From Diadema setosum (Eukaryota; Echinodermata; Echinoidea; Diadematoida; Diadematidae), in NCBI GenBank assembly GCA_033980235.1, contig CM067065.1, forward strand, positions 9,565,328 through 9,629,327: a stretch of 64,000 nt of DNA, written 5' to 3'. The notes beneath the pieces were generated by a model that worked only from the letters and a program-made list of their open reading frames with translations, searched no databases and was not told the origin of the DNA. The position numbers were made by a program, and so were the translations under genes. This document shows positions 32,016 through 45,900 of this stretch, piece after piece (position 1 is the first letter of the stretch; every line of letters begins with the position of its first letter).

Positions 32016-32528
32016 CTCTTTATGTGCCACGTTCGCACCTCCGACTCAGTCGACGGCGTGCCAACTTCGCATATTCTGCTCAACAAACAAAGCCGCCAAG
32101 ACCGATCGATAAACCGCTAATTACTGCTAATCCAGAAGCACAATGAAAGCGATCGTGCTTTTGTTCCTCTCATATACGGTTAACATGCATTCTATGTGGT
32201 GATTGACTATCAAGCGATGTTCCCAACTTGATTTGCTTGTACATTCTAAGTTTCTGTCACGGTTTAATGTGCAAAAGTCATGCCTTTACAGTAATGTAGC
32301 AACTGGTCATTCAAAAGAAAAATTAAAAGTAGAGTCGTCATACTATTTATATCGAAACAAAGCTTGGCATTCTTCTTTAACTTAATGCCTACCATGATGC
32401 CCATCTTAACAGAAATTTGTAGAAGTTATACAAATTGGAAAAACATAATTCTTTCTCAAAGCTTGACTACCTTCGTGTCTCAGAATAACTTGGCACACAG
32501 GGGAGTTTCCATCATGGCACATCAAGAG
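32016..32528 (+). mobile_element. TTAA MITE family C, copy 1 (513 bp)
   Basis: Ends ttaactctttatgtgcc and, reversed, ttaactcttgatgtgcc, with TTAA on both sides. The subterminal block ccgactcagtcgacggcgtg recurs inverted in copy 2 (43323-43832). Non-coding. Confidence 0.7.
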
Positions 32529-32532
32529 TTAA

Positions 32533-32617
32533 CCCGTTGAGGACGAGTCCCGAGTATACTCGGGCAGGTGTCTATGGGAAATGCGTGTTGTAGCAAAATC
32601 AGTCCGTCCTCAACGGG
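32533..32617 (+). mobile_element. TTAA MITE family D, copy 1 (85 bp)
   Basis: Ends cccgttgaggacg and cgtcctcaacggg are perfect inverted repeats flanked by TTAA. It contains the palindrome cccgagtatactcggg. It abuts family C copy 1 and shares its TTAA. Confidence 0.75.
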
Positions 32618-32621
32618 TTAA

Positions 32622-34234
32622 TTTGTGAACAACCCTCTATTTTACTAAAACACATTTAGTTTTATCAAACTATTTAAAGAAAAAAAAGTTTAAAAGTGAA
32701 ATGTTACAGCCAGAAATGATGTCAAAATATGCATTTTTGCACGAGTACCACGTACAGAAAAACAATATATGGGACTAACACGGGCATTGATGAAATGACT
32801 CACAATTACAGTACCCTGGTACCGGTATTATGCAAATATCTCAGAAATACCTGAAATTGTTGTATTCGTGTCGTACAGCTGTAATTTAATCAATGTACCG
32901 GTACGAAATTAGGTAGAAAATTTGGAAAATGATAGGCCTATAACCGGAAAATTTGAAATATATTATTGGTACAATTTTTCATATTCTTCACAACAATTAT
33001 GGTATTTGTCAAAACAAAAATTTGTGTTTGGCATAGAATATGAAAATAATATTTGAAATATATGGAAAGGAAATTTTGTTAGTGAAAATTTTCAATCTAC
33101 AGTTTGTATCCTCTTCAAAATGAGGTGTAACGTTACATGACATAAACACTAGATATATAACATTTTTTACAGCGATTTATTGCTCTTAATCCGTGCAGCA
33201 ATTTATTATTTTAAGCATTAGATAATCAAGAGGTCTCTGAAGATTGTGTCATCTACCAACTTATTAACTTTTTGAACTTGAATACACAATTAAACCAACA
33301 TAGGACTAAATCATCTGTCAGCTAGCATCATTGCAGAACTTTCTATTCCTGAATACTGCAGATAATAAAGTGCAGTACCGGTACTCTTATTAATTACTTT
33401 TTATAACTTTTTTATATGAAATATACATGGTAACAAAACCTTTAATTTTGTCCCCAAAGTGACATCAAAATTAACTTATTCCCAAAGTACAACAATATTC
33501 TATATTGCAAAGTGCTTGGAAAAAAACAAACAAACATACAAAAAACTCCTACCATGTAAGTTGTACAGGCCGTATCTTCCCAGTGTGCTGCAATTGCATT
33601 CCCAGAATTTGGATGCTACAATTTCCCTTTCTGAATGTGCTGCAATACCTTGTTTATTTTTTTATTTTTAAAGTGATGCATTTTAACTCTTTTTTTTTTA
33701 TTTTCAAAGTGCACTCTTCCATCAAATTTTCCCAAGTTTCATTTTCCCAAAATGCTACATCTTTGCCCATGTCAGTGAGTTAGGGCCTACCTTGTAGTAT
33801 TCCAAATAGAAGAGTATGAACTTCAGAAGAAAAACAAAAATGTTGCCATCTCAATATAGAGAAATAGGGCAAAGTATGTAGTGATTCATATGGGGAATAC
33901 TTTCAGAATTTGTTATATGTTTTCAGAATGTGTTATACAGTATGTGGTGCCAGATAGTTCTGTAGGCATATTTTAGGTTACTCCTGTAACTTTCCAATAT
34001 TAATGAATGGACTATATCACTAAAGATGACAATTAATGATGATTGTAATTGAGAATGCCTAGTGTCAGTTCTGAAGTAGTCAACAACAACAAAAAACTAC
34101 AACAATACTTGCTGAAAAAGATTTTTTTTTTCAGTCAAGATCTCAGCTAGTTCAAGGTTTAAAAGTTGAAACTGATTTACAATTTGAGGTGATACTCCTT
34201 TTTCATTTCATCCCTTAACATGTGTGTTATCTAG
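32622..34234. other. Non-coding stretch upstream of coding exon 1
   Basis: AT-rich with ggtaccggta words (32817, 32902, 33378). No transposon ends or coding domains seen. Confidence 0.4.
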
Positions 34235-34263
34235 GCAAAAAACAGCAGTGCTGTGGAGTCCAC

Positions 34264-34333
34264 ATGGCAGACATTGGGGAAGGACTGGTTGGCAACATGG
34301 AGGTGGTTGAAGAAGAAGTGATTGTTGAAACAG
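34264..34333 (+). CDS. Zinc finger gene 1, coding exon 1
   Basis: Encodes MADIGEGLVGNMEVVEEE and VIVET plus one base; donor g|gtgatt. The exon itself probably begins at 34235, after ctag, with 29 nt of untranslated leader. Confidence 0.65.
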
Positions 34334-37300
34334 GTGATTTAGCCTTTTATTTTTGTTTGATAAAAATTACTTTGTAGTAGTATGCCTTTTATGATACCCT
34401 GTGTATATTTGTTTCTTTGTGTCTAAAATATAGGAAAGAATACAGTTTAGATGCAAACAGGCTGTTGTGTTTTCCTGAAACTTGTTTTGACACACCCTAG
34501 CTAGATCACCATTTTGTGACCAAAATGTGTTATTCATCTCTCCTTCATAATATATTAGCTTTTCTTCAAGGGTTATTTGTCTGTATGTCTATTTATCTTG
34601 GTCAGCAGAAGTTCACAGACTAAATTATTATTCATTAAATGATGATGTATGGGGATTACCCTTGAAGTTGCATCACTGCTCGAGTGTTAAAGTGGTTTTG
34701 ACAGAGCTCCACGTCCACATGTACATGATGTATTTGTTTTGTTGTTTTGTTTTTGTTTGTTTATTTTTAGAGTGGTCTTATACTTTCTCACTGATTCTTG
34801 CTCATTTCTTCAGTCATTCCCCATGGCAGCTTTGCCTTCCAAGAAGTGATAGAGAGTGGTGTCGCCATGGGGACGGGCGGGGCCGGGGAGATACAACTAC
34901 AGCTGGTAGAGCATCCAGAGGGTAGGATCCAAGTCGTGACGGGGGCTGATGGAGACATTATCCAGATTGTGGATCAGACTGGTAAGTCATCCCATCTCTG
35001 TCGCTCCCTGCCATGACAAGTTTGTATATTGGTATACTGACATGTAGGGCAGAAGGGATCACAATTGTAAAGATTGGTGATTGACATCATTTTTGTCCCC
35101 GCCGAACGAGTTCGAGCAGGGGACTATGAAACGGGCTCCGTACGTGTGTGTGTCCGTGTGTCCGTCCGTCCGTCCGTCCATGTGTCCGTGTGTCCGTCCG
35201 TGTGTGCGTCCGTGTGTGATCAAAATCTTCAATTTGCTACTTCTCTGTCATTTATGAGCCAATTTTGATTCTGTTTGCTTTATATGATAGCACTACATGG
35301 GAGCTTTGAAACTTCTACACAGAATTTCAGTCGTGACCTTTGACCTTGACCTTTGACCTATATTGTACATTTTGCTACAAAATGCTACTCCTTCGCCATT
35401 TCTAACCCGATTTTGATTCCGTTTGCTTTATGTGATGGCACTAGGTGAGGGCTTCAAAACTTCTACACAGAATTTTGACCTTTGACTTCTTTGACCTTTG
35501 ACCTTGATTTTTGACCTGTATTGTACATTTGGCTACAAAATGCTACTCCTTCGCCATTTCTAACCCGATTTCGATTCCGTTTGCTTTATGTGATGGCACT
35601 AGGTGAGGGCTTCAAAACTTCTACACAGAATTTTGACCTTTGACTTCTTTGACCTTTGACCTTGACTTTTTGACCTATATTGTACATTTTGCTACAAAAT
35701 GCTACTCCTTCGCCATTTCTAACCCGATTTCGATTCCTTTTGCTTTATGTGATGGCACTAGGTGAGGGCTTCAACACTTCTACACAGAATTTTGACCTTT
35801 GACTTCTTTGACCTTTGACCTTGATTTTTTGACCTGTACTGTACATTTTACTACAAAATGCTACTCCTTCGCCATTTCTAAGCCGATTTCGATTCCGTTT
35901 GCTTTATGTGATGGCACTAGGTGAGGGCTTCAACACTTCTACACAGAATTTTGACCTTTTACTTCTTTGACCTTTGACCTTGATTTTTTGACCTGTATTG
36001 TACATTTTGTTACAAAATGCTACTTCCGGCGGGGACATATATTACGCACCGCGTAATTTCTACTTTTCCTTGTTGTTGGAACTTAGTTACCAGTTGAGAA
36101 GAAAAAAAAAAATATTTATATAAAAGAACAAAACAAAACAAAACAAAACATTAATGTGGATAGAACTTTCAAATGTGTACATGTAGGCCCTCAAATTTCA
36201 ACTGTATTGGAAGAACCTACCTAAGAGAGAGATAGAGAGAGAGAGAGGACAAAACAAAAACAAAACTTGGGTAGAAAAAAGAAAAGATACTAGCCATTTA
36301 TGAAAAAAAAAAATATATAGAAAGATATACAGACATGTGCATAATCACAGAAGTATTTTTAAATACATAAGAAGAAGGATTAGTATGACTTGATAAGTTT
36401 TAATGATTATGAGAAGTAGTAAAACTAGAAGTGTTGTTTATGATGTCAGTGAAACCTTCTTTTAACCCGTTGAGGACGAGTCCCGAGTATACTTGGGCAA
36501 GTGTCTATGGGAAATACGTGTTGTAGCAAAATCAAATCGTCCTCAACAGGTTAAAGTGGTCTTGTGATAATAATTGTTTTGTGTGTAACAGATATGATGC
36601 CTTCCAGGTCCGGAGCCAACACTTTATATTTCCTTGTTTGTGTAAGACCTCTAGTGAGAAAGCTGATTCCAAGGTTATTGTCATGGTTATCGAAACTGGC
36701 CTTGTTATAAAAAAAAAAAATAACAAAAACAAAAACAAACAAACAAAATGAGGTGCCCATACACTAGTAAATGGTCTGAAGGATTTGTGTTGCAATAGCA
36801 GTGGTGCCAGTGGATAAAAGTTCATTGAAAAATCATGGTATATAGTGGCAGTTTTGTGTAGTAATGATTTCTATGCTTGTATCACAAGTTCGAGTAGAAT
36901 TGCTGTTGTGGATATTGGAACAAGAGCTATCATAACATTTCATAACTTTTACTTTTCTTCAGCATTTTTAAACACAAAATTACTGCAGGTTTTATGGAAA
37001 GTATTGTTTTTTTCATAGTGTATAATTATAGAATGTAATATTGCCAGAAATGTGCAAATACTGTTTTGCTACCAGAATATGTCTTTTTAGCCTTCAGAAT
37101 ACTGCAACGCTCTTTGCAAGGATGGCATCCTTGCACATAATTGGTGATTTGTCATCATCCCTGTCATCATTGTCATAATTTGAATTTCATCCTTGATTTT
37201 GATTTGCAGGAAATCTTCCAGGAGTACCAGCAGTGAGCATGGCTGGCGACATGGTTCCAAAACAGCTTCAGATTTCAGGTGAGTTTTCGGGTGATAACAA

Positions 37301-37416
37301 TATCTACCTCAATGATCACATACTGCCTGTATCATCCTTTGGATTTACTGTAGTTGCATCTTAAATTCTTCTGTGGTACAACTTTTCTCACACATACACA
37401 TACAGTGTATGTACGT

Positions 37417-37453
<37 letters not shown>

Positions 37454-40400
37454 GACGGCTGGACTTCAGATGTTGGCTAACTATTTGTATGTGATATTAT
37501 TCAATGATACTACTTGCTGTATAGTTGTATCTTTCAAACATTGCAGTTACATGTACTGTACTATGGAAGCAACTACTAGTCAAGTCAAAGAGACTGGTTA
37601 CTTAGTGCCGGCAGTACTAGTTTGCAGTTGAACTAGTCATTCAGGAGTCTGCGACAAGACTACTGCATGCACCACTCTCACTGTTCCTCGAAGGCCCTGT
37701 GTTATAGCTTCTCTCCTTTTGGGGAGATGCTGCATTGCAGTGGTGCTTGTAGTATTCTTGGCACACACAGACTCCTTTACGACCAATAAGGGTTTGTGCC
37801 TGCAAACTAGGTTAGTACTTTGGTATGTGGTAGCAGTTGTATTCATAGAAAGCCATATCTATGGCATGATTATTAGAACTGAACACAGAAACAAACAATT
37901 TGTACATACATTGTGTATCAGTCATTTTTGCTTAAGTCAACCCCCCATTATATGTCGAATAATTGCCTAAGTTGAAGGACATGGTCTTTTCAAGTCATCT
38001 TCTATTAATATTCCATTGATTTTGATCCCCCATCAGTCACAATTTCTTTAAGTTGTAGCTATTTTCTTTTTCAGTCCAAATAGGTAGATTCAAATTCTAC
38101 TTAAGGCAAGGCTGACTGTACTTCATTCTCTTCTTAAGCGTATTTAAAAAAGAAACAATTCAATGAAATAAAAAAGCAGGTGAACAAAATTAGTATTTAA
38201 TTCAAATGAAGCATGATAGCTTTTTGTTTTTGTTTTATATTGTGGAAATAGCTCCCATGAATATACTATATGTTCACACTGCAAGTATTTAGTACTCGAT
38301 AAATACATTATGTGCCATAAAGTGAATGTCAGAAGGATTGGGCCTACACGAAACCACTATGCCATGTAGAACTAGTCTTTAGTAATGATATCTCCATAGC
38401 CAAAAGTTAAAACATATATTATTACAAATCACCCAGCTGTTTGCTTCAGCTTCATGTATCCTTCAAGATGTTAAAAGAAACATTAAGAAGCAGTGGCAGA
38501 TCCAGGAATTCTTAAGAAGCACACCGGGCTTGCGCCCCCCTTTCATTTTTTTGTTAAAACAAAAGAAATAAAAAGAAAAAATGGGCGGAGGGGTGCGTTC
38601 TGCCCCTCCCCCTTTTATTTTGTAAATGCACTCCCCCTCTTTACAGAATTCCTGGATCCGCCCCTGAAGAAGAACAAATGTAATAAACAGAGGATTTCGT
38701 CTTCCCACCCCCCCCCCCCCCAAGCTATTTGCAATCAGTCGAATATAACAAGAAAATAAAAGGATGTTACATGTGGATGAACTCCGAGTAATGTTACTGT
38801 ATAACATGATATATTTGCGGCATGAATTTTTCGCGAATTGGAGCCAACGGCATGTTTTGCGGCATGACATTTTCGCAAACTGCCACTGGTATTCAAGGCA
38901 TATAGTGTAGACAATAACTTTCGCGTGCATTTTAATTTCGCGAATCTTCGCTCCACGAAATTCGCGAAATTAAAATGCATGCCAACATTCCTCGTTTTAC
39001 AGTATCATACTATGTGGTGTAAACCATCAAGTCTTGTGGGAAATTTCTTCAAAAATTATCACTTTTGACCCTGCACCACAAAACCAACAAAAAGTCGCCA
39101 GACATGGATTTTTTAATAGTTAAGGTCAGATTCTGAAGGAGCAGACTCTAAGCTTTAAAATGATATATACCTCAATCCAAATGGACTCTCCTATTCTCTA
39201 ACCTATCTAAATATTGGAAAGAAAGTACACACTGTGGATAAGCGTGAACTGAGAAAAGAGGCTCTGAAGAACAGTGACTATTTAAGCGCTTAATCTTTAC
39301 CAAGCAGCGCTTGCTGTGTGATGAATGGAGCAAATAACAGGATGATAACCACGAGAGCAACAACAATGACGGGATTATCAGATTAAGCTGAATTTGTGCA
39401 TGCTTTATTAACACATTCTGTTGATGACCAATACCAACTTACAAAGCAGTAGCGTCATTCCTTCTAAAGTTATTGCAGTTGAAAGTGGTGAGCATGGACA
39501 GGGTTTTTAAGAAATGAGAAGAGGACTCTTTAAGAAACACCTAATCACACTATTCTACCAAAAAGTGTTCCAGAAAACTGCTAAAAACCCAGTTTCCTTT
39601 TCATTTTATGATCCCAAACTTAAGTATAATGTAGAAGAAGACTAGCTCTTTCAGAAAATATGAAAAAGTCAAAATTGGCTAGGTTGACCTATTTCACCTA
39701 TTTTCAGCTCTCACACAAAATCAGTGCCTGCGTCTTTTTGTTCGTTTTGTGATGCAGGGTCTCATTTTATCCTCATCACATTTACAGCTTGAAATTTTGA
39801 TGTATATATTGGAGAAAGAACAAATGGAATAGATAAAATGCATTAGATGATCTCACAATGAGAGTGGAGAAAGATAGTATGTAATTTGAAAAGGATGTTT
39901 CCTTCAAACTTATTTTGTTTAAACATTGTACACTTCAGCTGCTAGTAGATCTTAGAGAAGTGCCATGTTATTTCTGAGTTATGATGGATATGATCAGAGT
40001 AACAGGAGAGATTAAGAATAGAATGATTTGATAAAGTTGCACACACAAAAAATGTTTTTGCCCTACCTGTGCCACATCTCATACTTGCTAACTAGTAAGA
40101 TTTTATCAGATTCAGTAAGATTTTTTACGTTAAAAATAGCAAAATCCGATTTTCTGTCAGAGAAATCAGATTTTAAAAAAATCTTTAGATATACCTTTCA
40201 TGTGTATTTTCTGAAGATTTGACCGAAAGTAAGATTTTTAACTTCAGTTTGCATATAGAATAAGATTTTTGCAATCCACGAGTAAGATATTTCATCTTGA
40301 AATGTTGGCAGGTATGACATCTATGCCCATTTCTCTAGCAATCTACGTTGACTCGTCTATCTCAACAGGAGGTGAGGCTACCATGCAGGTTGCCACGGGA

Positions 40401-42941
40401 ACGGTGGAGAACATCCTGGAAGCAATGATGCTGCACTCTGTGGCAGCTGTTGAGGAGGAGAGACCCACTGAGATGCCCAAGGTGGTGGAGCCGTCTGAGG
40501 TGGCCGAGGAAAAGAGTGAAATTGGACTAGGTAGGCCTATTACAGGGCCGGCGGAACGTTTGCAAATCTCCCCTTCCACACCTGGGTTTCTTCAGCTGAC
40601 AATCAAAAAAAAAAAAAAAAAATGGTCTTCAGCTCATCTTTCTCTTTCCACTTCATGGTTTCTTCAGCTGACAAGCGAAAAAAAAAAAAAAAAAAGGGTC
40701 CTCAGCACCAAAACATAACCTTACCGCGTCACCACTTCAAGATCTCTATCTATTTCTTTTTACTGCCACTTACTTACCCCCAGGTTAAAAAAAGTGGGGG
40801 GGGGGGGGGCTGAAAGTGATGACACCTTATGTATTCCTTTGTATGGTGCACAAAAAGTATACTGAAAAAAAAAAACTGAATATCTCGCAAAAGTTTAACC
40901 ATGCATTGAATCCTCACCTCTATCAACACTATACCATATTCCTTTTAAACAAAACACAACAAAGGTAGGAAAAATCCAGCTCACAAGCACTCTTTTGTAC
41001 TTGTAAGACTATTTTTCCTCAAGACTGTAAAGTTAATTTTCTTTGACACTTATTAAAGTGAGTTTTCAAGCACTCAGCAAGAGTCGCCTGTTGGCTAGCT
41101 AGCAATGCATCCAGTAATTGCTATGATGATGGTCATTAACCCATTGAGGACGGACTGATTTTGCTACAACATTATAGACCCATGCGCATAGACATAGACA
41201 TTTCCCATAGACACCTGCCCGAGCATACTTGGGACTCGTCCTCAATGGATTAATGATGATGGTAATGACAAACATATGGTAATCATGTATGTTCTTTTGT
41301 GGCATTTCTCTCAGGGATCGCCATGATCCTGCATGCAGCTGATGAGAATGCAGGTAGCCAGGAACCTGGGCCCCTAGCCCAAACAGTAATGGATGAGAAT
41401 GCAGGTAGCCAAGATCATCTACTTCAAGCCCTAACAGCGGCTGATGACGATGCAGGTAGCCAGGATCCTGGGCCTCCAGCCCCAACAGCGGTCAAAGAGG
41501 AAGCAGGCAGCCAGGAACTTGGGCCTCCATCCCAAACAGCAGCCGATGAGGATGTAGGTAGCCAAGAGTTTGGTCGTCCAGCCCCAACAGCAGTGGATGA
41601 GGATGCAGGCAGCCAGGAGTCTCTACCTCAAGCTTTAACAGCGGCCGATGAGGATGCAGACAGCCAGGAGCCTGGGCCTCCAGCTCCAACAGATCCTGCT
41701 ACCACCACACCACCCTCAGCTGCCAGCCCACAACCTGCCGATGTGTGTCCTCCGATTGTTGGAATCAGTGAAGCTCCCACGGGAGGCGATGATGAAGCCA
41801 CGCCTGTAGCTGTCTTTCCGGCTGTGAGTGGGAAACCCCCTCCCAGCCCATCAGAAGCTTCAGTCTCCGATTGGAGTGAGGGCCCTATAGAGACTGCAGT
41901 GACAAACCCAGCTGATGACGTGGAACCAGGAAGTCAGCCCACCAGTGAAAAAGGTTTGCTTTCTCGTTCATTCTTACCTCAGCGGTATTTTATTAGCTTA
42001 GCTTTCATGCGTGTGTGTGTGATAATGTGTGTAATAAAATTAACATACAGTTGTATTGTACAAGAGCTTATAATATGTGACCCTGCACCACAAAAAGTCG
42101 CCAGACATGGATTTTTAGTTAAGGACAGACGATTCTGAAAGAGCAGACTGTAAGCTTTAAAATGATGTATAACTCAATTCTAGTGGACTCTCCTAACCTA
42201 TCTAAATACTGGAAAGAAAGCACATACGGTACTCTGGAAAAGTGGGAACTGAGAAAAGAGGCTGTGAAGTACAGCGTGTATTCAAGTGCTTAATCCTTCA
42301 AGCCATGCTCGCTGTGTGATGAAAGGGACATAACACAGGATGTAAACCACCGGAGCAACAACAATGAAGAGATTATCAGAATAAGCTGAAATTTAATATG
42401 TTCTATCAACACACTCTGTCCATGATTAATGCTAACTTTCAAAATAATAGCGTTATCCTTTCAAAAGTTATTGACTTGAAAGTGAAGAGTGTGTATAAGG
42501 ATTTCAAGAAATGAAAAGGGGACTCTAAGACTTACCTGATCTTCTACTCTCCCCCCAAAAAGAGTTGTAGAAAAACTGCTGAAAACACACTTTCCCATTC
42601 ATGTTATGATCCCAAACTAAAGAATAGTGTAGAGGAAGGATAGCTTTTTCAGAAAATATGAAAATCTCAAAATTGACTCGGTTGACCCATTTGACCTTTT
42701 TTGAGCCCTCAGGTAAAATCAATGGGTGTGACTTTTTGTTCGTTTTTTGATGCATGGTCTCATATGTATAGTGAGTCTTCCAAAACATTTTGTATGTATG
42801 CATATGGGTAAATGTATAGTCATGTAAAGGCATGTATATTATAAAATGTGTATGTGTACAACATGTACTTCACACATTAGTCACAGATTATTGGGCCATG
42901 ATAAAAATATCATCATTATGCAACATATTGTCTTCATAATT

Positions 42942-42972
<31 letters not shown>

Positions 42973-45900
42973 TCAGCATGTATGCATTAAAAGTACTGTT
43001 TACCATTGGGTGTAGTGGTTTAGAAAAAAATTTCAAGATATCACATTTGGTGCACATTGTAAAATTTTGCAGTGAAACCTAAAATATAAGAAGATATAAT
43101 CATTTTCTCCATAAACCAAAACTGTAGCATGTTTAGTCTCCAAACATGAACTGGTACTATATTATACACTGTACAGTATTTATTTGGCAATACTAATCAT
43201 TAATTGTACTGATTCAAATGTTTACATTGGTTGTTTCTACCCCAAACTCACATTTTAGAACTATATTGAAGCACTAAAGCTGGGTTTTTGTTTCATCAGC
43301 AAATGGTAAATAATGCCTTTAACTCTTTCAGGGCCATGGTGGAAACCCCCCGTGTGCCACATTGTTTTGAGACACCAACGTAGTCATACGTTGAAAAAAT
43401 AATCTGTTTTTCAAATCAATATAACATTTATAAATTTCTGTTAAATTGTAGACGAAGTAGCAAAGTTGTAGAGAAAATGCCAAGCTTTGCATTGATGTAA
43501 ATTCTGTGACAAATATATAATAGCTTTTCTTTCAAATGCCCGGGAGATACATTACTGTAAATGTATGACTTTTGCACACAAAGCAGTGACAGAAACTTAA
43601 ATAGAATTTGCGCTCAAATCCAGTATGAAACACTGCTTGTTAGTTGAGTATTCACCACATAAAATGCAAGCTATAGACGAGAGAAACGGAATCGCGTGAA
43701 ATGCTTTCATTATACTGTCTTGGCATTTGGCGATTTATCGATCGGTTTGGGCGGGTTTGTGTGTTTGAGCGGAATATGCGAAGTTGGCACGCCGTCGACT
43801 GAGTCGGATGTGCAAACATGACACATAAAGAGTTAAACAACATATTACCTACATATTTCATATGCTATGTTTACACATATACATCTGTGTGTATGTGTGT
43901 GCACAGCATGTCTTCATAAGAACGTCAATCCCTAAACTTCACTTTGTTGTTCATTTCTATTTGCAGGGAAAAAGGCTGAGGAGAAGACATATGACATAAT
44001 GGTTGCCCCAGTCACGAAAAGTAGGAGATTGACCCAGAAGAAGAAACCGATGCCTCAGGCCAGGGCAGTGATCCCCAGAAAGGTCAAGGCCAAGGCCCTG
44101 AAGGAGAAGCAGAAACAAAAGGCAGATCTTGGTAATAAAGAGAAAAGAAAATTGTGTTTCAATGGTTTTAGGGCAATTAGCCCTTGGACAATTATCCTGG
44201 CCCCTTCCCTTGACAGGAAACTATGGCAAAATGCTTGTGGTATCAAATGCACTGCATAGACAAAACATTTCACGCGCATATCACTTTCGCGAAGTCTTGG
44301 CCAAATTTGACCACATTTCATGCTCGCCAAGATTTCTGGTTTTTACAGTATAACTACATGTATTCTATTTTGTGTAGGATTCAGCAACCACAGCTGTTTT
44401 TACTGAGGAAAACATCTTTTCCAGATTATTATGATTTGATGTGAAGGTTAAAAGTAAATACTGTACTATCAATTTTTTTTTTTGTGAAGAGGAGAAGTAA
44501 CAAGAAGAAGAAACCTGTTGGTCACTTCAGGCGTTACAGCTCAATAGGAGACTTTTGCATGTCAGCAAGAGCACATCTCCTTTCAATGCGTGGTTGCCGA
44601 TGATGTGACCGATTATAAAAATGAATGCGCTCGGAACATTGATATCCGAAAGCATTTCTTTTCATACTTTCATTAAAGGTATTAGCCCACATTTGTAAAC
44701 CTGCAGCAATTGGTGTCATAGTTAGCATGGAGTTTGGGTATGATTGCAGTAACACCTGTGCAAAATTTCGTTCCATTTAGTCCATTACTTTCATAAAAAT
44801 AAATGAAAATGCACCGTAATCCGTATGCATGCGTATAACGCTCGCTAGCTCCGGTCCACGTACGTGTTTCATGTACAATGTACGTAGCTATAGCCCGCGC
44901 TCGTAATTCGATTTTGGATCGGGTCGACCCGGTTTGAAAATTGATTTTAAAACGATGATTTTCTCTCTTTTATCGAATGTTACAGACAAAGATCGACAGG
45001 TGAGGTATGTTACTGTTATAACTTGTATTTGAAGTCATATTGGACCTGTTTTATGCAGTTTTGATTTTCGTGGGTTTGCAAATGTGGGCTAGTACCTTTA
45101 ACATAAAATATTTGACATTGTGTCCATCTCTGAATTCATGTCTATTTGATCGAACCTCCATTAGAAATGCACACTAATTGATAACTACCCCCCCTAAAAA
45201 AAGAAAAAAAAGGATGATCGAGAATCCTTTGACTTTTGTATATTAAAAAAAAAAACAGAGACAAATTTAAATCGAACGACTACGTATATCATACATGACA
45301 AGCAGGCCTTTGAATTGATCTCCATATAGCTGTTATGACATTCTTCAACAATATGTAACATTTTTCATGGTATTTCTGTTCATTTTTTGTGTAATCCCAC
45401 TATACAGTGAAGAAGAAAGCTACCAGGAAAGCTACGGTCGCAACAAAGTTGAAAACTCCATCTCAGCCTCAACTTGGCAAGAGCAAGGTATTGACCATCA
45501 GGATACCCAAGTTGCCAACCAATATGTCTACCAAGACATCAGCCAAGACGCCAGCCAAGAAAGTGACGGGGACTGCTGTGGAGATGCCCGAGAAGCTTGT
45601 TTGCCAGTTCTGCTGGAGAGAGTTTGCAAAAGAACGTCAGTATGAGGCCCACAAAAAGACACATTCTCGGGAGGACGAGCCATATGTGTGCCGCTACTGC
45701 GACAGCTGCTTCGAGAAGGACTTGCAGCGGGACAAGCACATGCGAAAGAAGCATGACTACCTTAAGTGCGTGCAGTGCGGTGCTGCTTTCGACGACAAAA
45801 ATTTCTTCGAGCGCCACATGCAGATGCACACCGGGCAGCCAACTATGTTCGCTTGCAAAATCTGCGGCTCGACCTTCACACGGAAAGAATACCTTGCACT

